Both the position numbers and the translations under genes were made by a program. The notes under the pieces are model-generated. The model searched no databases and was not told the origin of the DNA. It saw nothing but the letters and a program-made list of their open reading frames with translations. Positions 8,009 through 15,649 of a stretch of DNA of 30,691 nt are shown piece after piece. Numbering within the stretch: the stretch's first letter is position 1; every line of letters begins with the position of its first letter. This stretch comes from NORP23 sp050302475 (GTDB taxonomy: Bacteria > Pseudomonadota > Alphaproteobacteria > Rhodobacterales > Rhodobacteraceae): NCBI GenBank assembly GCA_050302475.1, contig JBNLBF010000025.1:1-30691 (forward strand), in the 5' to 3' direction.

Positions 8009-8923
8009 ATGAAACTAAAACTGCTTCTGGCAGGTCTGGCGCTCGCCGCCACGACATCGCTGCCGGCTTTGGCACAGGATTCGGTGAAGATAGGTTTTAT
8101 CACCAAATTCCCCGTGCCTTTCTTTGCCACCATGGAGGATGGCGCACAAGCTGCTGCTGATGAAGACGGCAATATTGAGCTTGTTTTCGGCGTTGGCGAG
8201 TCCGCCACCGACATTGAGGGTCAGATCCGTCTGATCGAGTCGATGGTTGTTCAGGGTGTCGATGGTATCGCCATCACCCCGGTTGATCCGACCGTTGCTT
8301 CGACGCTCGACCGCGCAATCGAAGCGGGCGTGAAGGTTGTGCTTATGGACAACAACATTCCCGATTGGGATGGCCGGACCGCGCTTGCCACGACTGACAA
8401 TTATGCTGCAGGCGTCATCGCCGGTGAATATCTGGCGAGCGTGCTCAATGCAGGCGATACGTTGGGTATTCTGGAAGGCGTTCCCGGTGTTCCGGCACTC
8501 GACGACCGTGTGAACGGTATGCTCGAGGGCCTTGGTGATGCTGGCGTCGAAATCGTCGGTCGCGGTGCGACCAACTGTACCGAAGAACTCGGTATCAACG
8601 TTGCAGAAGATTTGCTGACGGCCAATCCTGACCTGAAAGCGATCTACGCGGCGTGTGGTCCTCCAGCCGCAGGTGCAGCTAAAGCGATTGAGAATGCCGG
8701 TATTTCCGGTGACGATATCGTTCTGGTTGGTTTTGACTTCTGCTGTGGGGAAGCTGAAGCGCTGACCGCTGGTCTGGAAGATGCTACGGTTGCTCAGTTC
8801 CCGTTCAATATGGCTAAGTATGGCGTCGAGGCACTTGCAACAGCCATTCGCGGTGGTGACGTGGAGTCCCTGATCGATTCAGGTGCTGCTCTTGTCACGC
8901 CGGAGAATATGGGCGATTTCTAA
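8009..8923 (+). CDS. Sugar ABC transporter periplasmic binding protein
   Basis: A 304-residue member of the ribose/galactose-type binding protein family (Peripla_BP_4), which delivers the sugar to the permease. The ATG at 8009 is chosen because GGGAGG lies five bases before it and the product then begins with a clear signal peptide (basic start, hydrophobic core, cut after PALAQ near residue 23). An in-frame start at 7961 would bury the signal behind 16 residues. Family features include the VKIGFITKFPVPFF strand, VDGIAITPVDP near residue 85 and DIVLVGFDF near residue 235. The mature part has a Cys in AACGPP and a CC pair in FDFCCGE, which is unusual in this family. Confidence 0.92.
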   Translation: MKLKLLLAGLALAATTSLPALAQDSVKIGFITKFPVPFFATMEDGAQAAADEDGNIELVFGVGESATDIEGQIRLIESMVVQGVDGIAITPVDPTVASTLDRAIEAGVKVVLMDNNIPDWDGRTALATTDNYAAGVIAGEYLASVLNAGDTLGILEGVPGVPALDDRVNGMLEGLGDAGVEIVGRGATNCTEELGINVAEDLLTANPDLKAIYAACGPPAAGAAKAIENAGISGDDIVLVGFDFCCGEAEALTAGLEDATVAQFPFNMAKYGVEALATAIRGGDVESLIDSGAALVTPENMGDF

Positions 8924-8932
8924 ACCCTGTCC

Positions 8933-8955
8933 GGAGCCGGGATTCTCCCGGCTCC
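8933..8955 (+). terminator. Strong hairpin between binding protein and dehydrogenase genes
   Basis: GGAGCCGGGA (8933-8942) pairs perfectly with TCCCGGCTCC (8946-8955) across a three-base loop. There is no T run, so it is more likely an mRNA-stabilising or partially terminating element that keeps binding-protein transcript above downstream transcript, as is common after such genes. The structure is seen; the role is inferred. Confidence 0.6.
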
Positions 8956-8986
8956 GACTTCAATACGAATTTCTGGAGAGACTACA

Positions 8987-10015
8987 GTGGCAACTGATGG
9001 TCCAATCGATGCGCTTGTCTGCGTCAATCCTGGCGAACTCAAAGTAGAAACCCGACCGGCTCCGCAACGTAAGGACCACGAGGTGCTTGTCCGTCCGCGC
9101 CGCGTCGGTATTTGTGGCACGGATTTTCACATCTACGAAGGCAAGCACCCCTTTCTCGAATATCCCCGCGTGATGGGGCATGAACTCGCCGTCGAAATTG
9201 TCGAAGCTCCCGAAGGGTCGAGCGCGCGTGTCGGCGAAGTTTATGTCGTCAATCCTTATCTGTCCTGCGGCACATGTATTGCCTGCCGGTCGGGAAAGCC
9301 GAATTGTTGCGCATCGATATCCGTGTTTGGCGTGCATCAGGATGGCGGTATGGCCACGCTGTTCACGATGCCGGAACAAAACTTGGTTCCTGCCGAGGGC
9401 TTGAGTCCAGAAGAATGCGCAACCGTTGAGTTCCTGGCCATCGGGGCACATGCGGTGCGCCGCGGCGCTGTCTCGGACGCAGAGCGGGTGCTTGTTATTG
9501 GCGCTGGTCCTATCGGTCTTGGCGCAGCGTTGTTCGCCAGTTTGTCGGGTGGCGATGTTACCATGATGGATCTGGATGAAGATCGGCTCGCGACCGCGCG
9601 GTCCATTCTTGGCGTGAAGACCGTCATAGGTGGTGAAGGCGCGATGGACCGCGTTCAGGACCTTACACAAGCCGATGGCTATACCGTCGTGTTCGACGCA
9701 ACGGGTAATGCGAAGTCGATTGAGGCCGGTTTCGACTTTGTAGCGCCGGGTGGCCGCTACATTCTGATTAGCGTCGTCAAGGAGACCATTACCTTCAATG
9801 ATCCTTTGTTCCACAGTCGGGAAATGACATTAATCGGCAGCCGTAACGCGACTTCCGAAGATTTTGAGAGGGTGATTGATGCGATCCGCAATGGCAAGGT
9901 TCCGGTCGAAAAGCTGATTACGCACCGAACCACCCTGACCGGCGCGACGACCGATATTCCTGCCTGGGCAACGCACAAAGACGGCCTGATCAAGGCGATG
10001 ATCGTCATAGAATAA
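8987..10015 (+). CDS. Zinc-dependent alcohol/polyol dehydrogenase (MDR family, RspB/LgoD-like)
   Basis: A 342-residue medium-chain dehydrogenase that probably oxidises the sugar, polyol or sugar acid imported by the adjacent transporter. Catalytic zinc ligands are the Cys in GICGTD and the His-Glu in MGHEL; four Cys of the structural zinc lobe lie in CGTCIACRSGKPNCC. The nucleotide-binding fold has GAGPIGLG near residue 170, and the Asp in MMDLDEDR favours NAD over NADP. The start is GTG at 8987, with GGAGAG six bases before it. It is the last gene of the locus, followed by two hairpins. The resemblance to RspB and L-galactonate dehydrogenase is only general, so the substrate is open. Confidence 0.9.
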   Translation: MATDGPIDALVCVNPGELKVETRPAPQRKDHEVLVRPRRVGICGTDFHIYEGKHPFLEYPRVMGHELAVEIVEAPEGSSARVGEVYVVNPYLSCGTCIACRSGKPNCCASISVFGVHQDGGMATLFTMPEQNLVPAEGLSPEECATVEFLAIGAHAVRRGAVSDAERVLVIGAGPIGLGAALFASLSGGDVTMMDLDEDRLATARSILGVKTVIGGEGAMDRVQDLTQADGYTVVFDATGNAKSIEAGFDFVAPGGRYILISVVKETITFNDPLFHSREMTLIGSRNATSEDFERVIDAIRNGKVPVEKLITHRTTLTGATTDIPAWATHKDGLIKAMIVIE

Positions 10016-10017
10016 GC

Positions 10018-10036
10018 CCCGGCTCGCCGGGTTCTT
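10018..10036 (+). terminator. Hairpin with short T-rich tail after the dehydrogenase gene
   Basis: CCCGG (10018-10022) pairs with CCGGG (10027-10031) around CTCG, followed by TTCTT. It lies just past the stop codon and is a plausible weak terminator of the sugar operon. Confidence 0.45.
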
Positions 10037-10048
10037 GTCGATATTGAT

Positions 10049-10074
10049 GGTAGCGGACTACGATCCCCGCTACC
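10049..10074 (+). terminator. Second hairpin after the sugar operon
   Basis: GGTAGCGG (10049-10056) and CCGCTACC (10067-10074) form a perfect 8-bp stem with a 10-base loop. No T run follows. It may back up the terminator at 10018 or protect the 3' end of the transcript. Confidence 0.4.
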
Positions 10075-10101
10075 ACTTCCCTAAGCGTGTTTCACTTCCA
10101 T

Positions 10102-10134
10102 TTGCGGTCCGCGAAGTTTTTGCATAGGCTTGCA
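10102..10134 (+). promoter_or_regulatory. Promoter and LacI-type operator of the pckR-like gene
   Basis: TTGCGG (10102-10107) and TAGGCT (10125-10130) are 17 bases apart and form a reasonable promoter. TGCATAGGCTTGCA (10121-10134) covers the -10 box and matches TGCATACGTATGCA, the ideal palindrome implied by the pckA sites, at 11 of 14 bases. This suggests self-repression. It also argues against the TTG at 10130 as a start, because transcription would begin after it. Confidence 0.5.
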
Positions 10135-10174
10135 AAATATCCGTAACGCGTATACCGGGACCCCAGATATCGAC

Positions 10175-11197
10175 ATGAAAAAAGATCCCACGCGCAAGAG
10201 TCCTACTGAGAGTGACGTCGCAAAACTGGCAGGAGTTTCCCAGTCAGCAGTGTCGCGTGCCTTTACGCCCGGGGCCAGCATCTCGCCGAAAACCCGTGAC
10301 AAGGTTCTGAAAGCGGCCGAGGAAGTCGGGTATCACCCGAACCTTCTGGCACGCTCGTTGGTGACCAACCGGTCCAACATCATTGCCTTGGCGATCAGCT
10401 ATCTGGAAAATCCGTTTTATGCCGAAGTGGTGCGCGAACTGTCGCAAAAACTGCGCGAGACGGATCGGCATATCCTGCTGTTTTCGGCCCCTGACGGTAA
10501 TCAACCTGACCCGGATCTTGAAAAAGTTCTGCGCTATCAGGTTGATGCGGTGATCCTGACAGGCACCAAAGCCTCGCCCGAGTTGAAAGACCAGTGCCGC
10601 AAGGCCGGTGTGCCGATCGTACAGATCAACCGCAAATCTGATCTGACAGGCATATCCACGGTTTGTGGCGAGGATTTCGAGGCCGGACAGATCATTGCCC
10701 AGCACCTGTTAGATGGCGGGCACAAACATTTTGCCTATATCGGCGGAACCGAAGGATCGAACACCAGTCTCGTCCGCGAGGAAGGATTCCGTGATCAGCT
10801 GAAGAAAGCCGGCGTGAAGGATATTCAGGTCAGATATGGCGCCAACAAATTCGAAGCAGCGGCGGTTGCCGTGCGCGAATTGCTGGGTGGTAATACTCCG
10901 CCCGATGCGATTTTCTGCGCCTCGGACTATATGGCCTTTGCTGCGATGGATGTGGCCCGCAACGAGTTCGGCCTGAAAGTGCCAGAGGATGTCTCGGTCG
11001 TCGGTTTCAACGATGTGCCGGACGCCAGTCACGCAGCCTATAACCTGACAACTTATTCTCAACCCGCCAACGCGCTGGTGGACGAAGCCGTCAAACTGAT
11101 CGACGATCTTATCGACAATCCGACCAAGCGCGCACAGCGTCGAGAGGTTCCCGGAGAACTGATTATTCGTACATCCTCCCGGCAAAAACCCGCCTGA
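10175..11197 (+). CDS. pckR: LacI-family regulator of central carbon metabolism, probable PckR
   Basis: A 340-residue LacI/GalR regulator. The helix-turn-helix is at residues 12-35 (VAKLAGVSQSAVSRAF), the hinge helix near 48-60 (NLLARSLVTNRS), then a periplasmic-binding-protein-like effector domain (IIALAISYLENPFY, HFAYIGG, PDAIFCASDYMA, VSVVGFNDVPDA). The ATG at 10175 is preferred to an upstream TTG at 10130, which sits inside the predicted promoter. The gene is directly upstream of pckA, and matching operators lie before both. PckR, the LacI-family regulator of pckA and other glycolytic and gluconeogenic genes in Sinorhizobium meliloti, is the known parallel. The family is sure; the PckR name is inference from context and operator. 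The effector is probably a phosphorylated sugar. Confidence 0.8.
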   Translation: MKKDPTRKSPTESDVAKLAGVSQSAVSRAFTPGASISPKTRDKVLKAAEEVGYHPNLLARSLVTNRSNIIALAISYLENPFYAEVVRELSQKLRETDRHILLFSAPDGNQPDPDLEKVLRYQVDAVILTGTKASPELKDQCRKAGVPIVQINRKSDLTGISTVCGEDFEAGQIIAQHLLDGGHKHFAYIGGTEGSNTSLVREEGFRDQLKKAGVKDIQVRYGANKFEAAAVAVRELLGGNTPPDAIFCASDYMAFAAMDVARNEFGLKVPEDVSVVGFNDVPDASHAAYNLTTYSQPANALVDEAVKLIDDLIDNPTKRAQRREVPGELIIRTSSRQKPA

Positions 11198-11216
11198 ATC
11201 TGACGCGACGTCACTT

Positions 11217-11241
11217 TTCAAACCAGAAATTTGAAGTTTTT
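11217..11241 (+). terminator. Weak intrinsic terminator after pckR
   Basis: TTCAAA (11217-11222) pairs with TTTGAA (11230-11235), followed by GTTTTT. The stem is short and AT-rich, so only modest termination would be expected between the regulator and the pckA promoter. Confidence 0.35.
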
Positions 11242-11242
11242 G

Positions 11243-11283
11243 TTGCATACGCATTCACGCGTTGTTAGTGAATACGTATGCAA
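11243..11283 (+). promoter_or_regulatory. Two LacI-type operators upstream of pckA, arranged as a large inverted repeat
   Basis: TTGCATACGCATTCAC (11243-11258) and GTGAATACGTATGCAA (11268-11283) are inverted copies matching at 15 of 16 bases with a nine-base spacer. Each arm is itself a near-palindrome with a central CG, as LacI-family operators are: TGCATACGCATTCA matches its own complement at 10 of 14 bases and TGAATACGTATGCA at 12 of 14. Centres are 25 bases apart. A related site overlaps the promoter of the adjacent LacI-family gene. Binding by that regulator is inferred. Confidence 0.75.
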
Positions 11284-11293
11284 AATAGGTCAG

Positions 11294-11299
11294 TATGAT
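11294..11299 (+). promoter_or_regulatory. Probable -10 box of the pckA promoter
   Basis: TATGAT is a good -10 hexamer 42 bases before the pckA ATG. At 16-18 bases upstream there is no -35-like hexamer; the right-hand operator is there instead. This arrangement suits a promoter that needs an activator, and PckR is reported as necessary for pckA expression in Sinorhizobium. Assignment is by eye. Confidence 0.45.
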
Positions 11300-11340
11300 T
11301 CGCCTTTTCTGCAGCCTCGAAACCAAATCTGTTAAAGGAA

Positions 11341-12933
11341 ATGACAGTGACAGACCAAACGACAACCCCCGATATCGCTGGCATCATCGCAAAAGATGCC
11401 AAGATTGTTCACACGAACACCACTCGGGAGTCGCTGCGTGATTATGCGCGCGATCAGTCAGAGGTCTATTTTACCAAAGGCGGCACGTTGGCGGTCACAA
11501 CGGGGAAATTCACCGGGCGTTCCGCGAATGACAAATTCATCGTGAAGGACGCGCTGACCGAAGACACCGTCTGGTGGGACAATGCCAACGACATGACGAC
11601 TTCCGCGTTTGATCTGTTGCTGACGGATATGTTGGCGAGTGTCGGTGGCAAAGAAATGTTCCAGCAGCAATTACAGGCAGGTGCTGATATGGCGTCAGCC
11701 TACAGTGTCAACGTCTTCTCGCCCTCTGCCTGGCATTCGTTGTTCATCCAGAATTTGCTGATCGTGCCTGATACCCCTGCCGATAGCGCAGATGTCACCA
11801 TTCTGCATCTACCAGAATTCAAGGCAGATCCTGCGATCCATGGCACCAAGTCCGAAACCTGTATTGCGCTCGATTTCACCCGCAACATCGTGTTGATCTG
11901 CGGTACCCAATATGCGGGCGAGATAAAGAAATCCGTGTTCTCGCTGTTCAATTTCCACGCCCCGGACAACGACATCTTCCCGATGCATTGCTCGGCAAAT
12001 GTCGGCAAAGACGGCGATACGACGCTGTTCTTTGGTCTGTCGGGCACCGGCAAAACCACGCTGTCGGCCGATCCGGATCGCGCGCTGGTTGGCGACGACG
12101 AACATGGGTGGAGCAAGGACGGCGTCTTCAACCTCGAAGGTGGCTGCTACGCCAAGGCGATCAACCTGACCGAAGAAGCCGAGCCCGAAATTTTCAACGC
12201 CGCGAAACATCCCGGCGCGATTCTGGAAAATGTCGTCATCGACAAAGAAACGGGCGAACCGGATTACTTCGACAAAAGCCTGACCGAAAATACGCGTATC
12301 GCGTACCCGCTGGATGCGATCCCGAACCGGGTCGACAGTGGCACAGCGCCCACACCCAAGAATATCGTCCTGCTTACGGCGGATGCATATGGTGTCCTCC
12401 CACCCATTGCACGCCTCAGCCGCGAGCAGGCGATCTATTACTTCCTGTCCGGCTACACCGCCAAGGTTGCCGGGACGGAACGTGGTGTGACTGAACCACA
12501 GGCGACCTTCTCGGCCTGTTTCGGGGCGCCCTTCATGGCCCGCTTCCCGGCGGATTATGGCGACATGCTGGAAACCCGTCTGAAAGACAGCGGCGCGACC
12601 TGCTGGTTGCTGAACACCGGCTGGACCGGCGGCGCCTATGGCACAGGTGAGCGTATTTCGCTGAAAACCACACGGCGTATTCTGAATGCAGCCTTGTCGG
12701 GTGAATTGGACAACAAGGATTTCCGCATTGATCCAATTTTCAAACTGATGGTCCCGACAGACATTCGCGGGGTGGATGCAACCATCCTGAACCCCATCGA
12801 AACCTGGGCTGATCGCGAGGCTTTCACCACGCAGGCAAGGGGGTTGGCGGATCAGTTCGCCGACAACTTTCGCAAAATTGCGCCCGAACCGGTAACACCC
12901 GCAGACAGGATCCTCCTGAAAATGTCTGCATGA
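11341..12933 (+). CDS. pckA: Phosphoenolpyruvate carboxykinase (ATP)
   Basis: PckA converts oxaloacetate and ATP to PEP, CO2 and ADP, the first committed step of gluconeogenesis from TCA-cycle acids. Length is 530 residues, normal for the ATP-dependent enzyme. Motifs are the P-loop GLSGTGKTT at 232-240 with K238, the metal-binding GDDEHGW just after it, LLTADAYGVLPP, and FSACFGAPFM with the adenine-binding region. RBS AAAGGAA lies immediately before the ATG. Paired LacI-type operators lie upstream and an intrinsic terminator downstream. No frameshift or missing residue is seen. Confidence 0.98.
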   Translation: MTVTDQTTTPDIAGIIAKDAKIVHTNTTRESLRDYARDQSEVYFTKGGTLAVTTGKFTGRSANDKFIVKDALTEDTVWWDNANDMTTSAFDLLLTDMLASVGGKEMFQQQLQAGADMASAYSVNVFSPSAWHSLFIQNLLIVPDTPADSADVTILHLPEFKADPAIHGTKSETCIALDFTRNIVLICGTQYAGEIKKSVFSLFNFHAPDNDIFPMHCSANVGKDGDTTLFFGLSGTGKTTLSADPDRALVGDDEHGWSKDGVFNLEGGCYAKAINLTEEAEPEIFNAAKHPGAILENVVIDKETGEPDYFDKSLTENTRIAYPLDAIPNRVDSGTAPTPKNIVLLTADAYGVLPPIARLSREQAIYYFLSGYTAKVAGTERGVTEPQATFSACFGAPFMARFPADYGDMLETRLKDSGATCWLLNTGWTGGAYGTGERISLKTTRRILNAALSGELDNKDFRIDPIFKLMVPTDIRGVDATILNPIETWADREAFTTQARGLADQFADNFRKIAPEPVTPADRILLKMSA

Positions 12934-12936
12934 TCC

Positions 12937-12973
12937 GAAGGGCGGCCGCACACCAGCGACCGCCCTTCTTTTT
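12937..12973 (+). terminator. Rho-independent terminator between pckA and fba
   Basis: GAAGGGCGG (12937-12945) pairs perfectly with CCGCCCTTC (12960-12968), followed by TTTTT. It begins four bases after the pckA stop and ends about 20 bases before the fba ATG, leaving no room for an ordinary fba promoter. Some read-through seems needed for fba and fbp. Confidence 0.85.
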
Positions 12974-12994
12974 ATTCATCGAACGGAGATTCTC

Positions 12995-14059
12995 ATGGCT
13001 TTAATAACACTTCGTCAACTTCTCGATCATGCAGGCGAGCACGGGTACGGTATGCCTGCTTTCAACATCACCAATCTGGAAACCCTGCAGGCGGTGATGG
13101 CCGCCGCCGACCGCGTGAACAGTCCTGTTCTGGTGCAGGCCAGTCGCTCGGCGACGAAATATGTCGACCCGATTTTCCTGAAACATCTGTTTGCAGCGGC
13201 GATTGAGCGCTATCCGCATCTGCCGGTCTGTGTACATCTGGATCACGGGAACGAGCTGTCGACTTGTCTGGATGCGATGAACCTCGGTTTTTCCTCGGTG
13301 ATGATGGATGGGTCGCTGATGGCAGATGCCAAGACACCGTCGACCTATGAATATAACGCGGTCGAAACCGCCAAAGTGGTCCGCTATGCCCATGATCGCG
13401 GCGTATCGGTCGAAGGGGAAATCGGCGTTCTCGGCTCTTTGGAAACCGGCGAGGGCGAGAAGGAAGACGGCCATGGTTTCGAAGGCAAACTTGGCCACGA
13501 CCAACTGCTGACCGATCCGGAGGAGGCGGTGCGTTTCGTCAAGGACACGGACGTCGATGCGCTCGCGGTAGCCGTCGGCACGTCCCACGGCGCCTATAAA
13601 TTCACCCGTCGTCCGGATGGCGACATTCTGGCGATGAACGTGATTGAAGAAATCCACCGCCGCCTGCCGGACACGCATCTGGTGATGCACGGCGCTTCGA
13701 CCATTCCGCAGGATTTGCAGGATCTGATTAACGCCTATCATGGTGATATCCCGCAAACCTTCGGCGTGCCGTTGGAAGAGGTCGAGCGCGGCATCAAGCA
13801 CGGTGTCCGCAAGGTGAATATCGACACCGATATCCGTATGGCCATGACCGGCTCAATGCGGAAATATCTGGAGGAAAACAAGTCCTCCTTCGATATTCGC
13901 GCCATCCTGAAGCCGGGTCGTGATCGCACGATCGAGCTGTGTGTTGAACGGTTTGAGCGGTTCGGGTCTGCCGGTATGGCGTCCAAGATCGAGCCGATCA
14001 GCCTAAACGATATGGCTGACCGCTACCGTTTTAAGGTCGTCGGGAGGCACGTCGCCTGA
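12995..14059 (+). CDS. fba: Fructose-bisphosphate aldolase, class II (Calvin-cycle subtype)
   Basis: This zinc enzyme joins dihydroxyacetone phosphate and glyceraldehyde 3-phosphate into fructose 1,6-bisphosphate, and runs in reverse in glycolysis. Its 354 residues and motifs place it in the CbbA-like class II group: GMPAFNITNLE at the start, VHLDHG with zinc His and catalytic Asp, GEIGVLGSLETGEGE followed by the HGFEG loop, VAVGTSHGAYKF, VMHGAST with another zinc His, and RKVNIDTDIR binding phosphate. GGAG precedes the ATG by six bases. It lies between pckA and FBPase, one base before the latter, so the two are coupled. The setting points to gluconeogenesis; no other Calvin-cycle genes are in view. 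Confidence 0.96.
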   Translation: MALITLRQLLDHAGEHGYGMPAFNITNLETLQAVMAAADRVNSPVLVQASRSATKYVDPIFLKHLFAAAIERYPHLPVCVHLDHGNELSTCLDAMNLGFSSVMMDGSLMADAKTPSTYEYNAVETAKVVRYAHDRGVSVEGEIGVLGSLETGEGEKEDGHGFEGKLGHDQLLTDPEEAVRFVKDTDVDALAVAVGTSHGAYKFTRRPDGDILAMNVIEEIHRRLPDTHLVMHGASTIPQDLQDLINAYHGDIPQTFGVPLEEVERGIKHGVRKVNIDTDIRMAMTGSMRKYLEENKSSFDIRAILKPGRDRTIELCVERFERFGSAGMASKIEPISLNDMADRYRFKVVGRHVA

Positions 14060-14060
14060 T

Positions 14061-15026
14061 ATGGATGGGGGCATGACTTCGGGAACTTTGGAACAATGGC
14101 TGGCATCGCAAGATGCCAGCGCCGACATCACCGAAACCCTGCACGCCATCGCGGCCGCGGGGATGGAGATCGCCGAGGCCGTGCATCACGCGCCCTTACG
14201 CGGGCATTTGGGAGAATCCGCTGAAACGAACGTGCAGGGCGAGGTCCAAAAAGACCTCGACATTATCTGCAACGATATCATGATCGGACATCTGTCCAAG
14301 ATCCCACATCTGTCGGCCTTCGTATCCGAAGAAGTTGATCATCCGATCCCGAACCCCACCGCAAGCGGTAACCTGGTCTGCTGTTTCGATCCGCTCGATG
14401 GGTCATCAAATGTGGATACGAACGGCACCATCGGCACGATCTTTTCGATCCTCGACACCGATGGGTCCGGAACCGCCGACAGCATCTGCGCCGCTGCGCA
14501 TAATATGGTGGCGGGTGGGTATATCCTTTATGGTCCGGCTACGATCATGGTGCTGACCACCGGCAAATCCGTCGCGAAATTCGCAGGGGAAAACGGCCGG
14601 TTCATGCTGGTCAAGTCCGACCTGTGCATCCCAGCCCACACCCACGAATTCGCCATAAACATGTCATACCGCGAGCGCTGGGACGACCAGACGCGCACCT
14701 ATATTGAAAATTGTGTGCTGGGCGAGGCTGGCCCCCGTGGCAAACCTTTCAACATGCGCTGGATGGGGGCGATGGTGGCAGACATCCACCGGATTTTCAT
14801 GCGCGGCGGGATTTTCCTGTACCCTGCGCTGGCGACACCGGACGGACCAAAGGGAAAACTCCGACTGCTCTACGAAATCCTACCGCTCGGCTGGATGATG
14901 GAGGTCGCAGGTGGTCGTGCGATTTGTTCCGAAGGCGATCTACACGCGATCACCGTCACTGACATCCACCAACGCGCTCCCTTCATTGCTGGGTCGGTTG
15001 AAGAGGCCGAGACGTTCTTGCAATAG
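14061..15026 (+). CDS. fbp: Fructose-1,6-bisphosphatase, class I
   Basis: The enzyme removes the 1-phosphate from fructose 1,6-bisphosphate, the irreversible late step of gluconeogenesis. At 321 residues it has class I motifs: the metal-binding FVSEE near residue 91, FDPLDGSSNVD near 111-121, GTIGTIFSI, and the substrate-binding KLRLLYEILPLGWMMEVAGG near the C-terminus. The ATG at 14061 follows the aldolase stop by one base; an in-frame ATG at 14073, with a G-rich stretch before it, is an alternative start that would remove four residues. It completes a pckA-fba-fbp block of three gluconeogenic steps. No clear terminator follows; a 5-bp stem at 15051-15068 is too weak to call. Confidence 0.95.
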   Translation: MDGGMTSGTLEQWLASQDASADITETLHAIAAAGMEIAEAVHHAPLRGHLGESAETNVQGEVQKDLDIICNDIMIGHLSKIPHLSAFVSEEVDHPIPNPTASGNLVCCFDPLDGSSNVDTNGTIGTIFSILDTDGSGTADSICAAAHNMVAGGYILYGPATIMVLTTGKSVAKFAGENGRFMLVKSDLCIPAHTHEFAINMSYRERWDDQTRTYIENCVLGEAGPRGKPFNMRWMGAMVADIHRIFMRGGIFLYPALATPDGPKGKLRLLYEILPLGWMMEVAGGRAICSEGDLHAITVTDIHQRAPFIAGSVEEAETFLQ

Positions 15027-15196
15027 AGCGTTCCAATTCTCTCAGACAAGCAGGATTCGATTTTCCTGATTTCACACGCCTAGTTTGCACCTTTGAAGCG
15101 GTAAAGCGCGGTGTTGACCGGCGTTGGAGGCTAGCAATTCACTGGTGAACGAAACCTCCACGCCATCAAACCGACATCAGAAGATATGCAATACTA

Positions 15197-15523
15197 CTAA
15201 TGACATTTGTCGTTGTTTCGGCCGTTAGGTCCCGGTTCATGGTCCTTTTGCGATCCGCGTCCGCAATTGTCTTTGTCGTCATCCTCATCGTCATCTTCGT
15301 CGCTACCGCCATTACCGCCGCCGCCGTCATCTTCGGACGACGCGAAGACAAGACCAGCGCCTCCTAATTCTTCTGCGATTTTATGTGCGGATGTGCCGAT
15401 GCCGCCTGCGATAATCGTCAAAGCTGCAATCGAAATGCCAACCACGCCTGCTGTCAGCAGGACCCATTCGATCGTGACCTCACCAGATTCATCGCTGAAA
15501 TATTTCCGGATATTGGAAATCAT
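15197..15523 (-). CDS. Flp/Tad-type pilin-like small protein with acidic Gly-rich tail
   Basis: A 108-residue protein. The N-terminus has a type IVb prepilin look: a short polar leader, then SG followed by EVTIEW with Glu at +5, and a 20-residue hydrophobic helix (VLLTAGVVGISIAALTIIAGG). Classical Flp pilins have Tyr at +6; here it is Trp. After a short helical part the tail is low complexity (GGGG, EDDDEDDDKD) and ends in a polar segment with two Cys, so the protein is longer than the usual 50-70 residue Flp. RBS AGGTG precedes the ATG. It is isolated, between FBPase and an MFS gene, away from the tad genes at 23.6-26.1 kb. It could be a secreted or surface pseudopilin. Confidence 0.75.
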   Translation of the reverse strand: MISNIRKYFSDESGEVTIEWVLLTAGVVGISIAALTIIAGGIGTSAHKIAEELGGAGLVFASSEDDGGGGNGGSDEDDDEDDDKDNCGRGSQKDHEPGPNGRNNDKCH

Positions 15524-15617
15524 TTTTGCACCTACTCTTTACGCCCAAAATGGGACCACTCAAAACACGCGCCAACACGACGCGCTTTCTGTGTAGGTAT
15601 TGGAGAACATTTAGGAA

Positions 15618-15649
15618 ACAAAAATCTAACCGGATGGTAAATTCCGGTT
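15618..15649 (-). terminator. Terminator of the MFS gene
   Basis: Read on the minus strand, AACCGGA (15649-15643) and TCCGGTT (15634-15628) form a 7-bp stem with an eight-base loop, followed by a T-rich run with TTTTT. It overlaps the stop codon of the MFS gene. Confidence 0.6.

Noticed and set aside
11809..12951. 380-codon open frame on the minus strand opposite pckA
   Set aside because: Antisense shadow produced by codon bias; no domain is recognisable and pckA is certain.
15051..15068. Possible terminator after the FBPase gene (CAGGA/TCCTG)
   Set aside because: Only a 5-bp stem with no T run directly after it.
15207..15596. Plus-strand frame rich in Ser and Pro opposite the Flp-like gene
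   Set aside because: The Ser/Pro runs are the complement of the Asp/Gly tail; the minus-strand frame has a pilin signal and a ribosome binding site.
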